Shown here piece by piece: positions 1 through 11,000 of a stretch of 64,000 nucleotides of DNA. Made by a program: the position numbers and the translations under genes. Position 1 is the first letter of the stretch; the number at the start of each line of letters is the position of its first letter. Below the pieces are notes generated by a model, which saw only the letters and a program-made list of their open reading frames with translations, was not told where the DNA came from and ran no database searches. The stretch is taken from contig JAVMKO010000002.1 of the NCBI GenBank assembly GCA_032164245.1, positions 57,941,840 through 58,005,839 on the forward strand, given 5' to 3'. This DNA comes from Sternotherus odoratus (Eukaryota; Chordata; Testudines; Kinosternidae).

Positions 1-639
1 AAACTGAACTCTAGAAGCCCCCGATTTTCACACGTGTGTTAACTGTGTTAACTAAAACTGATGCTTGAAGGGACATTGACTCCCCTCAGTCTTTTGCCAT
101 AAGTGAATCCTCTTCCACACACACTGAAGACAGGTATTCACAGTCTCAAACAACATTATTTGAACATGAGCTGGTTGCATTTGTCGGTTGGCACTTTGAG
201 AGCGATCCTGTTCCCACCCAGTGAACTCAAACAACGGCTTGATTCATTAGATGCACGACCAAGCACTTGAATATTTTGGTGTCAACTTTCCTTTCCACTT
301 AAACTTCAATTTCACTACAAGCATACAGATAAAGCAGGTTCTATTAACTTTTTCAAGTTCAGTCAGACTCTTAGCCTCCCCAAATCATTTGTCAGATATT
401 GATTTTAGAGAAAAAAGTACGTTGAGGGGAGAGATATTTATCAATTCCTTCCGCCATTTACGTGAGCTAGAACCCCAAAAAGTATTTCGTGTTACCTCCG
501 GAGACTTATGTATGTTGGGAGTTCTTACTGTAAAGGTGTTCAGTGAAACAGGACATTTAATCTAAGTACTTAACTACAAAAGGGAACAATTCATTAACTA
601 TCATATACATTAAAATAATAGTAAATGTAAGGGGATATA
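1..639. other. Sequence downstream of SOX17, no gene seen
   Basis: AT-rich sequence beyond the inferred SOX17 poly(A) site. The short frames present show no recognisable protein and I see no repeat family here. Confidence 0.5.
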
Positions 640-1014
640 AAAATGAACAATTTTATTATTTTCCCTTTATTTGTAAAAGTGCAAAATTAATCTGTACAAA
701 ACCCAAATTCCGTATATATAAAATTGAACAGTCACAACATTTAAACAGCATGGTGAACTCTTCCAGGAGCTGATAAGTTACAGTCCAACTGTGCAGCTAG
801 CTGAAGTTTAAATAGTTTTCAGTTCGGGGTGAAACACTAGAATTGCACCACTTGGGGATCAGATGGAGAACGGTTTTTCCAACCTTTAACGGGTCAGTCA
901 CCACTCAGTTCTCAAGAGTCCAATAAATTACATAAATAGGAGCAAAGCGCACCCCCTTGTGCACGAGGCTTCCCAGCGCCGGGGAGTCCGCCGCAGTCCC
1001 AGCCCCGGGAGTCT
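640..1014 (-). other. SOX17: SOX17 3' UTR with poly(A) signals
   Basis: After the SOX17 stop codon the sequence turns AT-rich. Minus-strand AATAAA hexamers lie at 671-666 and 657-652, only 14 bp apart, so cleavage is expected near 630-650 and the 3' UTR would be about 360-380 nt. Stretches around 700-790 look 3'-UTR-like, but no specific binding site can be named. Confidence 0.65.
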
Positions 1015-3018
1015 CTAGGCGTCTGGGTAAGTGCAGTAATACACCGCAGTACTCGCATCCGACACGGCGGAGGAGATGGGCCCGTGGGCGTCCGGCGCTT
1101 CGTGGCCCGGGAAGTGGAGGCCCAGCTCGGGCTTGCAGGCGAAGTGCAGGTACTGCTCGAACTCCGTGCGATCCACGTCGCCCAGCAGCTCGTCCTGCGA
1201 CAGGTGCTCCAGGGGCTCCCGGCACTGCTGTGCCTCGGGCGGCGGCGAGGGCTGGCAGGGCTGCGGCGGGAGCTGGGGAGCGCGGGTCGGGCCGGCGGGC
1301 GGGCACAGCTGCCCGTAGTAGGCGTGCAGGGGGCCCTGGCAGCCCAGCAGGCTCTGCAGGGAGCCGAGCTGGCCCAGCGGCTCGGCGCGGGGCAGGTGCC
1401 TGCGGAGCGCGGCGCTGGCCTGGCTCTCGGCCCCGGGCGCGGGGTACTCGGCCGCGGAGTAGCCGTAGGGCGCCAGCGGACACTCGTCCTGCAGGGGCGG
1501 CGTGTAAAAGGCCGCCTCGGTCTCGGCCGCGTCCAGCGGGGAGGGGTCCGGGGTCGGCAGGTTGTAGCCGTCGAAGGCGGCGGCCAGGGGCTGGCAGTCC
1601 CGGTAGTGGCCCAGCGCGGGCGGCAGCGCGCTCTGCACGGCGGGGTAGCCCTGCTCCGGGTAGGGCAGGGCCAGGCTGTCCACGCACATCCTGCTGCCCT
1701 CGCTGGCCAGCCCGGCGCCCGGCGCCTCCGCCAGCCCGTGCGGCAGGAAGCCGCTTTCCACGCGCTTCAGGCGCTTCACCTGCTTCCGCCGGCGCGGCCG
1801 GTACTTGTAGTTGGGATGGTCCTGCATGTGCTGCACCCGCAGCCGCTCCGCCTCCTCCACGAACGGCCGCTTCTCCGCCAGCGACAGCGCCTTCCAGGCC
1901 TTCCCTGCGGGGGACACAGCGCGTAACCGTGCGGCTCCTCCGTGCGCCCCTCCCCGCGCGGTCCCCCCAGCACCCGGCCGCCTCCGTCCCCCAGCGTCCC
2001 ACACCAGCACCCGGCCGCCTCCATCGCCCCACCCGGCCGCCAGCTGCCTCCATCACCCGGGTGCGCTTCCACTGGGCCCCCGGCCACCACCCCTAACACT
2101 TCGGCCGCCCCCACTCGGTCCCCGACCGCCTCTTCCTCCACCCACCCAACTCCGCTCGCTAACCCAGTCCCAGGGAGGCAACTCCTCCCCTACCCTCTGC
2201 GCCCAGCGCACCAGCACCCGGCCGCCCCTATCCACCTAGTGAGTCCCCTACCCATTATCGGGCCTCCGGCCGCCTCCATCCCCCCAGGGCGCCCCTCACC
2301 CGGCCGCCAGCTGCCCGCCTCCCACTCGGCCGCTTCCCCTACCCACCCCGGGCGCCCTCCACCTAGCATCCGGCCGCCTCCATCCCCAAATTGCTCCCCC
2401 CATCAGGCCCCCGGCCGCTTCCCTACTCACCCAACTCCCCATGCGCCCCCCACCCAACTCAGTTTCCCCCACCCCCCAACCTTTAGCTCTCCTCGCTAAC
2501 CCAGTCTGTGGACGAGAGGCACCGGGAACTTCTCCTCTGTCCCCAGCGCACCGGGCCCCGCAGCCGCCTCGCCCTCGGGGCCGGTACCGCACCACTCGGT
2601 AACTTTCCCCACGCGCAGAGTGCGGGGACCCCGGGAACCCCCCTCCCGCAAGTGCTTCCCAGCTCCGGCCCGCGGGAGGAGAAAGCCCCCCTGGCCCGAC
2701 TCAAGGTACCGGACACTCACCCAGCATCTTGCTGAGCTCCGCGTTGTGCAGGTCCGGGTTCTGCTGCGCCAGCCGCTTGCGCTCGTCCTTGGCCCACACC
2801 ATGAAGGCGTTCATGGGCCGGCGGATGCGGGACTCGCTTTTGGCCCGGCTGCTCGCGGCCCCCGCCGGGGCCGCCTCACTCTTCGCCTTGGCGTCTGCGA
2901 GGGGGCTCAGGGACTCTGCCCACTGGCAGGGGCCCAGGGCCGGCATCATGATGGCGAGCGAGCACCTTGCCTGCGTCTGGTCCTCGCTGCTGGCGTATCC
3001 CGCATCGGGGCTGCTCAT
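1015..3018 (-). CDS. SOX17: SOX17 transcription factor, two coding exons
   Basis: SOX17 is an SRY-related HMG-box (SoxF) transcription factor that acts in the nucleus and specifies definitive endoderm and arterial endothelium. Coding exon 1 runs 3018-2721 and exon 2 runs 1904-1015. The split glycine codon joins in frame, giving 395 residues plus a TAG stop at 1017-1015. The protein opens [10 protein letters not shown], a SoxF start, and the ATG has a purine at -3. The HMG box begins at about residue 66 ([19 protein letters not shown]) and continues across the splice site with [20 protein letters not shown], ending in a basic [10 protein letters not shown] tail. Near the C-terminus, residues about 344-352 (DRTEFEQYL) match the beta-catenin-binding motif, and the protein ends YYCTYPDA. 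It is slightly shorter than human SOX17 (414 residues) and lacks the mammalian His/Gln-rich run. No coding break is visible. Confidence 0.97.
1905..2720 (-). other. SOX17: SOX17 intron between the two coding exons
   Basis: On the minus strand the donor reads CTGG|GTGAGT (GT at 2720-2719) and the acceptor reads CCCCGCAG|GGAAGG (AG at 1906-1905). The intron interrupts the HMG box after the first base of the Gly100 codon, the conserved SoxF intron position. On the plus strand the 816-bp intron is very C-rich and carries a degenerate interspersed CCCGGCCGCCTCCATC motif near 1974, 1999, 2032, 2219, 2269, 2299, 2365 and 2410. Long open frames on both strands here are products of base composition, not genes. 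Confidence 0.93.
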
Positions 3019-3239
3019 CTCGGGGCAGCCGGAGCCACCGGGAGGAGCCGGGTTGAACCGGACCCGCCTCCGACCCCTCCCCGGCCAACAGCGGGGAGGA
3101 AAGGGACCGTCTGCCCCGAGCAGCCCCCTCTCCCTGGCTCGGCTGGGGCTCCAGGGACAGCGCCTGGCAGGCGGGACGCGCGGGGTGTGGGCGCGGGGAC
3201 GCCGCAGATTGAAGCAGAGTCTCTAGTGGGAGGGCGAGG

Positions 3240-3315
3240 GGGGCACCGTACCCGGCTCACTGCTGGCAGCTGTCAGAGCGCGGCCCTATTTACCCAGAGC
3301 CGCGGCCAATGGCGG
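3240..3315 (-). promoter_or_regulatory. SOX17: SOX17 core promoter (TATA-like and CCAAT boxes)
   Basis: Read on the minus strand, an ATTGG (inverted CCAAT) at 3310-3306 is followed by a TAAATAGGG TATA-like box at 3292-3284. Expected initiation is about 25-30 bp further on, near 3255-3260, leaving a 5' UTR of about 240 nt before the ATG at 3018. The spacing and the position at the edge of the CpG island are seen; the start site itself is inferred. Confidence 0.6.
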
Positions 3316-6300
3316 GGCGGGGGCGGGGTCTGGGCCGGGAAGGTGACAGGGGGCTCGACTGTCCGAGTGAGGAATGGAAGAGTCCCAGCCCCGCCCCTTC
3401 CAGCGCCTCCGTACCTGTGCAGGTTACACCCCGGCGGGGACGGATTTTTCCAGGATTCAGGTCAGACTGCGAGGGGAAAGAGCTCCTGTGGTATAAGCTC
3501 TATATTGTGAGAAATCCCCTTTTAAAGATAGGTAAACTCATTTGCAATATAATTAAATATATCCTGGTGATAATGATTATGTTGTTGGTGGCTTGAACTG
3601 GGGCAAACAAGAGCAGCACCTATTGTCTAACAACTCTATGCACTGTATAAACACTGAATCCTAGAGAACTCCCCAAGAGCGTGTGATTTAAGTAGTCCAG
3701 GCAGAGAAATATTAGGAAAAGGCATATAACATAAAAGCAGAGCCACCAATATGGATGGCACAAACTTAATGTTAGCCCCACAGTTTTTTTAATTGTAGGT
3801 CGGGTTTGGCTGGGAGCGGATTAGCTAAATCATTAGCAATACTTGATACCTCTTTTTTCTACATTTCATAACTAGCATGGAAGGAACATCTTTCACGTGT
3901 AGCTTAAAGGGCCTAGAGAAGGAATATCTTTCAATTGGAGCGTAAAGGGCATCTCAATATTTTGCATCCAATGGTTAGCCCCATTAAATGAAAGGCTGTA
4001 TTCTCACATCAATTTTTCCTTTTTGTAATCCCTAGAAACAATAGATTTTCACTAGATATATGTGTTTCTAATATATACAACCTGGACGTGGTAATATAAC
4101 AGCTCAGTACTTGTATTGATCTTTACAACAATCTTTTTACCTCAGATGATTTGCGTATTTAGAAGTATGGTGAACATCCCATGCTCCTAACATGAATATA
4201 TGAGGTAAACAACTGTTAAGTAAATATACATAGCGGGGTATTTTGCAAACATAAACATAAAATCAGATCACATAGAGATACATGAATTATATTTTATATG
4301 TACATTATATATATTAGATTGTGTATTCATGGTGCATACAAGATAATCAAAATTACAAGTTTCCATAAAGTCTCAGGTTAATGTTTGCATTGTTATATGG
4401 CGCTATTAAATGCACGAGTGCTTATCTTAGAACTGCGCCGCGCTTTAAACGTAAGATCAAAGAGGCTTATTTGGTTAAGGACACCTTTGTTTGGACAACA
4501 GCTACAGGTAAATAATCTAACACCACATGAATCTTCTCTCCTGGATCCATGAATGAACTCAGCCTGGCTTTTAATGAAATCCGGCATTTTATTTCATGTT
4601 TCCTGTAAAATAAGAATCTTTTCCTTTTAAAGTTGACAATATCTAGCAGAGATTCAAGAAAGCAATACCTTGAGATGCACTACTGTGACCGAAGTAACCA
4701 ACTTGTGTGATAAGAAGCCTTTTGGGCCCATTCTTGGTTTTGTGTCCCCTTTTCTAAAGCCATAGAAATGTAGATCTCTCGTGTCTGTTACAAATTGTGT
4801 TCAAATTCTAGTGCTAGGACGTTGTGTATTTCCTACAGAAAAAGGCATTTATCTCTCTGTCGCAAAGATTCCAACCCCTTAGCAAAGAGCTAGTTTCAGT
4901 AACATCCTTTAAAAGAAAAACACGTTGGGCTTTCCCGATCTGAATGTTTGTTAGAGCCGACAAAGTTTCAGAACGAAACACACCAAACTGAGAAGTATCA
5001 AGAGCAAGAAAATAACTATATCTTTGTCTCTTCGGCTTGTGTGGCAGCTGCTACAAAAATTGTTACGAAAGTAAGCTGCTTTTTATAAAAAGCTGCAAAC
5101 TGTCCCGGTACCAAAATATTCTTATATATTTAAAATTAGCTTTAAGATACATTCAATAATCTAGATATTTTAATTTTGCCCGCAAAAGTGCATTATTATA
5201 ATATAATTGATTACAACAATCAGAAACGCCTATCAGAATTAATTTTTCACGGGTTCAAATACAAACGACATTGCGCTAATTTCTCTCCTTAAGCCTTTCT
5301 CCCTTCGGGTTCTTTTTATTAAACAAATATGGTCATCCTCCATTTTTTGAATATTTGTGCTGAGGTTTTAATATTGTGCCCAGTCTGGCTGTGCTGGTGA
5401 CACTGGACCTCTCCGAGTCCTCAGCTAGGAGTGTAGTCGTTTCTCAGCAATGAGTCACATATTAGTGGATTACTGAAAAAAATGGGAGAAAGATATCTTT
5501 TATCTGAATTAAATTAACGCAACGGGGAAATTTACATCCCTTTTATTGCACGTTGGTGCATATTCAAAGTAGGAGTGGAAAGCAAGATAACTTAAAATTA
5601 AAAGAGAAAGAGAACTAGTAGCTCCCAACTGATCTGCTGCTGATTGTAGTCCGAGGAGTAATTTAAAAGCTATTGGTGTGAAGAGAGTTCCTCTGACTTC
5701 GGATCAATCCCACGCTGCATTGGGGCCCACTGGTCCTTATGATTTAGCTCAGACAAAATTCCTACCTTCTGCAGGATCTGAACCCTGGACGAGAGTATAT
5801 TCAAACAATCTTTTTCAAACTCAAGGCCAACACAAATTTGGGAACATCCAACTTGAAGAGGAAGAAATGCTGCGGAACAAACATTTTAATAGCCCTGCAA
5901 ATTTAGTGAACGACTATATGTAAAATTCACAGCAGCTGCAATTTCTGCAATTCCTGTTCTGCAATTTCTAGCATAGGAGAAAACGTCTTTTCATATAATG
6001 AACATGAGGTCATGAAATAAGCAAACCTCCGCTGACTTTGTTTGGGAGATTTGTGCTGTTTCTACAGCTCGCTGATCTGGGATCAAAGGGACTATAAGGT
6101 GTGTTTTGAATCCAAGCCGAGAAAGTAAAAGCGTGCTGATTTGTATGGAAAATTTGGCAGTGTGTGACCCTTCCAGTGAGTTTGGTGTTATGGATAGATG
6201 ATCCACCTCCCCCTGTTCTGTTTGAGTGTGTTAAAGCTTTAGTCCTGAACTCCAGTCCCAACCTATTTACACCACACCACCCTGACGGCTGAGACGGAAT

Positions 6301-6410
6301 TGAATTAAAGCATTAAGTTGTGCCCACTGCTAAACTTCGTTTTCCTTAGGAGTTACTAAAGTCTGCTTGTGACTATGTGTATCCAAAACCCTTCACCCTG
6401 ACACGAACCC

Positions 6411-6429
6411 GGGGGGGGGGGGGAGGGGG
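6411..6429. repeat. Poly-G tract
   Basis: An almost pure G run with one A interruption, followed by a T. It is G-quadruplex-prone and a likely site of assembly or length error. Confidence 0.9.
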
Positions 6430-6713
6430 TGTCCATTCGTTAACTTTCCCAACCTAACAATGCCACTGAGAGTTCAGCTTTCTGATTTATTGACCTTTTA
6501 AACTTGCGAATATAAAAGTGTATGTGAGGTAACGAACGGGGGAGGGGGGGTTTCTTCAGCAAAGATGGTGTTTCTATTTCAGTTCCATTACAAAATGTGG
6601 CGTTGGAAGTGGTGCTCCCAGCGTTATCAGAGTCGACCACAAATGCCACATGAAAAGCAGCAAACATCCGGAGGGTTTCCTGCAAATCGCGCTGTTTCTC
6701 AAGACAAGAACTT

Positions 6714-6745
6714 TGTGTGTGTGTGTGTGTGCGTGTGTGTGTGCG
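6714..6745. repeat. (TG)n microsatellite
   Basis: About 15 TG units with two CG interruptions. Confidence 0.95.
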
Positions 6746-7038
6746 CTTAGAAAGAACAATCGTGCCCCTCGGTACGGCACTTACACAGGCAATGCTCACA
6801 GCAATCAAAGCACCACTGCCTGAAAACACTGCGACAGAGCGAAATGCCATTTTGGGGCTGTCACGTTAGAAAAATAAGAGAAGACACAATAATGTTAACA
6901 TCAAAACTAGAACCAGTTTGTCTTTGCTACACATTGAATCAAGCGGAATGAAGGATTCATTTTCAAGTATATTCCCCAGCAGCGTTGTGTGTGTTTAAGG
7001 TGGTTGGTGTGTGTCAGTTTCAACTACCAAAGGCGTAA

Positions 7039-7057
7039 TCTCTCTCTCTCTCTCTCT

Positions 7058-7088
<31 letters not shown>
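7039..7088. repeat. (TC)n(AC)n compound microsatellite
   Basis: About nine TC units run directly into about fifteen AC units, 100 bp from the second CpG island. Pure runs of this length are usually polymorphic. Confidence 0.97.
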
Positions 7089-7090
<2 letters not shown>

Positions 7091-7189
7091 ACGTTCAAGC
7101 GTACGGCTTGGACGTTTGTCTGAATAGACAATAGCTCGGAGAACAAGCTAAAGCAATCATCACGTCCTTGCACACACACAAGTTTGGTG

Positions 7190-8010
7190 GGTGTGGGGCT
7201 TCCCCCCTCTTCTTTCTAACAGACAGAGACCGTCTCCCCTTCGGGTTAGGAAGAGAGAAGGGCCTTTGCAGAGTGCAGCCGGTCTCAGGTCCGCGGAGGG
7301 ACTCTTTACTTCCAAGGTAAGCGCCCTTCCTCCGCCCCCGGGAAGGACCGGGCTTTCCCCCCCTCCCTCCCGTGCATGTGCACGGCGCTGCACGGGCCGC
7401 GCGAGGCAATTCGCTCTGGGGAAGCGGCTCTGGCTGAGACAAGCCTCGTTGCGCGCGGTTCGGGCGCGTGAGATCAGGCGCCCGGCCTAGCGGGTACATT
7501 GACACCCCACGCCGCCGCCGCCGCTAGAGAGCCCAGAAGCTCGAGGAAGCCGCGTCTGGGAGGGAGGGCGACGTGCTCAGGCGAGGGGAAGCTGATGCTG
7601 GCTCGTCCCCCTGCGGCCCCTCCCCCAGGCCTCCCCTGGTTCTCTGGTGCCGGGCAGGACGGCAGCCCGCTCCCGTGGGGCTGGGACGGAGGAAACGCCT
7701 GTTCCCGCTCCTTGCCCGGCCCGCGCCGCGGGGCTGCTGGGTCCTTCCCCTCCGAGCCCAGCCGGCGCTTCCCTGAGGAGCCGGGGGCTCGGCTCCGGCC
7801 CCCTCTCGCACTGGGGTCACCACTCCCCAGTGACACCGGCACGGCGCGGGTTCTCCAGGGCGAGGCCCTAAGGAGCGGAGACCCGCCCGAGCTGCGGCCC
7901 CTTCCCAAGGCCGGAGCGGCGCCCTTCTGCCGCCCAAGCTGCGGCTCCCAGCTCTCCTGCCTGCCAGCTGCAAAAGCAGCTCCCCTTGCACTGGCCAGTT
8001 CTGAGCTGTG
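7190..8010. promoter_or_regulatory. Second CpG island, about 4 kb upstream of SOX17
   Basis: A GC-rich, CpG-rich block of about 0.8 kb sits in AT-rich sequence upstream of the SOX17 promoter. It holds GC-box-like runs, a CCAAT at about 8012-8016 just beyond its right edge, and an AAG|GTAAGC plus-strand splice donor at 7316/7317. Open frames inside it on several strands do not resemble known proteins and are attributed to GC content. It could be an alternative SOX17 promoter (upstream non-coding exons are known for mammalian Sox17) or a divergent lncRNA promoter; neither is proven here. Confidence 0.6.
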
Positions 8011-8019
8011 ACCAATCGG

Positions 8020-11000
8020 CCACTTGCAACCAAACACATTGGACCCGATTTCTATCGCCATTACTGCGGGGAACTACAGAGAAATCCCACCGGCCTCAGG
8101 TGGATTCCTCTGGATTTACACCGGGCCCTCCTTGCTACACTCGGTGCCAAATCCAGCCACACATCCAGTCACACATTATACGTGTCCCACCCGGTTTGGT
8201 GCTACACCACAGAGAAGAATATAATAACAACCCTCTTCTTCCTCTTGTAGCATTACACTCACTTCTACTCCTTCTCTGGTAAAGGCAAGGAGCCGATTTT
8301 GGAGGGAAGTGGTTTTCTGGAAAGCTATTTTGATCAGTTCAAGTCAAATCTTGGGTATTTTGGAAGACTTCCGGTGCCAAAGAGCTTCTCCTTTTTCCTT
8401 TTCTCTGGGGATTTGATAAGGTTATAGCCAATCCATTTTTATTTTTAAAATGAGGGGCATCAGATGTTTTTGAAGAAGGAGGCTGATAGAAATGGCTAGG
8501 TCCAGACATATGAAGCAAATCTAAAGCAGAGATAGGACAAAAGGGAGATATTTTCCCCCTGAGATCTGACGTAATTTTTGCAAGGGCCTAAATGACTTAG
8601 CAGCCTAAAGTTCCATTTTCAAAAGTGAAATAAGTGCCTAGATTAATGACAATTTTAGGTTCTTTTGCAAGTTTTACACCCGATCAATTATATTTAAAGC
8701 CAAGCTACCTATTATATTCAGAGCCATGGTAGCTCTATTCAAGTCATTGTCAAAATGGCAATTAACTTAATTGTGGGCAGGATCAGGCCCAGAAATAGCA
8801 ACTCTAAATTGGTGATAGATATATCTAGTCTCAAGGCTCATCCTTCATTTTATTCTTAAATGTATCAGTTAGCTCATTCTTATTCAATTTGAATACATTT
8901 TGTAAACTTTCCTTTACCACTGTTATCCCACTGTCCTTCAATTCAGGAATTGGTCTTTGAAAGACTGAAAGGTAATGGGAGATTTGGGGTGCCTGCAGAA
9001 TGTTACCATCAATCAAGTTAGATTTTCAAATGCATTTCTGCTTCTGAAAATTAGATTTCACACTCAAACACACACTAAAAATGGTTGTCAAAATGTACAT
9101 ATGTCTTAATGTATTAAGCAACCCTAGTTTCACTTAAACAAAGCTGTGAAAATTAGGAGGTTTTAAATTATTATTTTTAATATATCATACAAGTTGAAAG
9201 CTATTGTGTATAATACAACAAATAAATACAATTTTAAAAACACAACTCCAGAAAACAGTCACAAATTTTAAAAACAAATTAAAAGCCACAAAATTAACCC
9301 TCCCCTAGAATCAGCTACACCCTGCAAATCACCACCCTATTAAAAATACTTTAACCCCACCCCCACACACACACATATGGCCATATTCTGCTTATACTTA
9401 CACTTGTATAAATCTGATGCCAGTGGAACTACTCCAGATTTATGCAACTATATCTACTATCAGGATCTAGCCCATGTACTAGAACTTTTTCAGTTAACAA
9501 ATTGTTTAGTTTCTGGCTTAGAGAAATGCAATTCAAATAACTTTGTGAAAGTGAAAAGTTGATCTGGATTCCATTGATAAAGTATATGGTGTAAGGTCTA
9601 TGCTATCAAAAAGGAAACTAATTTCGCTCAAAAGTCACAAGAATGAATCTACAAAGTTCACTGCAAGGCTTGCTGTACTACTGATAACCCTATACTATAT
9701 GTTTATCACTTGCCTACTGCTTTGGTAGACAGTGACACTTTTGCAATATATGTTAAGTCCTCTCTGCTGTCTCTAAATTAAATTTTCATCTAGTACACAG
9801 GGAAAAAAGAAATGTGTTTTGAGTGAAGTAGTTGTCATTCTATTATGCAGTTGTTTAAACTACAGAACAGGTGATCTGATGCTAGTATTTTAATTGAAGT
9901 TTGTAAGTGATAGAACAAAAATGCAAAATTTGGGATCATTGGTTCAAATCTTTAGATGGCTTACCATCTTTTTGTTGTTGTTGATGTGATAGTCACTAGG
10001 GCTGAGCATGGGATCAGAAGAAAAAAGAATAGCTCTAAACTTTCAAAACTAAAACAGAAATAAATTTGCAGTTTGGATAGTATTTAGATTGAAAAATAAG
10101 TTTCATTTTCCAATAAACCACTGCTTTCTTGGTTCTGAAAAGGAGTTGAAATACAATAATAATAATAAAAGATTTTATGAGGTATTTCTTGGTCAGAAAT
10201 TAGAAATATTGGAACTCTCATGAAAAAAACTGTTTTTACATTTCCAGATGAGCTATGTATACCCAAGAGAGTTGGACAAGAACCCATTTAATGCTGTTGG
10301 TTACAAATGAAACCCAGAACAGGTGCACCATGGTTGAGAATGTTTTGTTTTTATGTTGTGTTTCCATTGAGTAATTTAAACTATTCTGAGCTCTGACATT
10401 TTTTATATCTAAAGAATTAAATATAGGAGTATGAAAAATCAGAAAGGTGTTCTTTTCTTATTTTTGTTACTGTGGAAATTATGAAAATTTCTGTAGTTTT
10501 TCGTAGTTCTTTAGGTCTTATTAACTTCAGTGTAACTCCAAACAAATAGTTTCCAAGTTTTAATGGTTATAGTGAAATGATACATATTGTTAAAAAGGGA
10601 ACATACATAATTGCACACAAACTCTACTTAAATAGTAAAACTGATCTGTTTCCCATTACCGTCAATTGCCAAATTCCTACTGATTTCAATGGCCAAACAT
10701 CTACTGACTTCACTGGATGCAGAGTCAAGCTCAATGTTTCTTTACAAAGAACCCAACATTATTTGCAATGTTCTAAGCATCCTGAACTTTCATTGGTCAG
10801 TTGAAGCTGAGGTAATATTATACTTCATGGGATCATGGCCAAAGCAGCCGAGAAGTCTCCCAAAAAGAGTAACAATTGCAAAAGCTTCCAAAATAATTTG
10901 GGCCATTGAGGTATTTTAAATTAGTCACTCGTTAATTGGGTTTTAGATTTTTCTATAAACTATCTGAATCAAGTTTGCATTTACTTCCCTTCCATGAACT

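Larger units (their letters stand above)
960..3420. promoter_or_regulatory. CpG island covering SOX17
   Basis: Dense CpG and high GC extend over both SOX17 coding exons, the intron and the promoter, dropping sharply to AT-rich sequence on either side (before about 900 and after about 3500). Boundaries were judged by eye. Confidence 0.85.
3425..7030. other. Upstream SOX17 region, no gene; possible enhancer DNA
   Basis: Mostly single-copy-looking AT-rich DNA between the SOX17 promoter and the second CpG island, with few recognisable transposons. Around 4900-5470 it contains SOX-type sites (ATTGTT at 5059-5064, AACAAT at 5215-5220) and a CAGCTG E-box at about 5045-5050. A G run lies at 6411-6429 and a TG microsatellite at 6714-6745. 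An 81-residue frame at 5678-5923 matches nothing I recognise. Enhancer function is a guess from position and lack of repeats. Confidence 0.35.

Noticed and set aside
957..2096. Long plus-strand open frames across SOX17 exon 2 and intron
   Set aside because: They are antisense to a clear SOX17 coding exon in a CpG island; low stop-codon frequency from GC content explains them and they show no domains.
7474..8061. Open frames up to 195 codons in the second CpG island
   Set aside because: Present on both strands, low-complexity, with no known motif; a consequence of GC richness.
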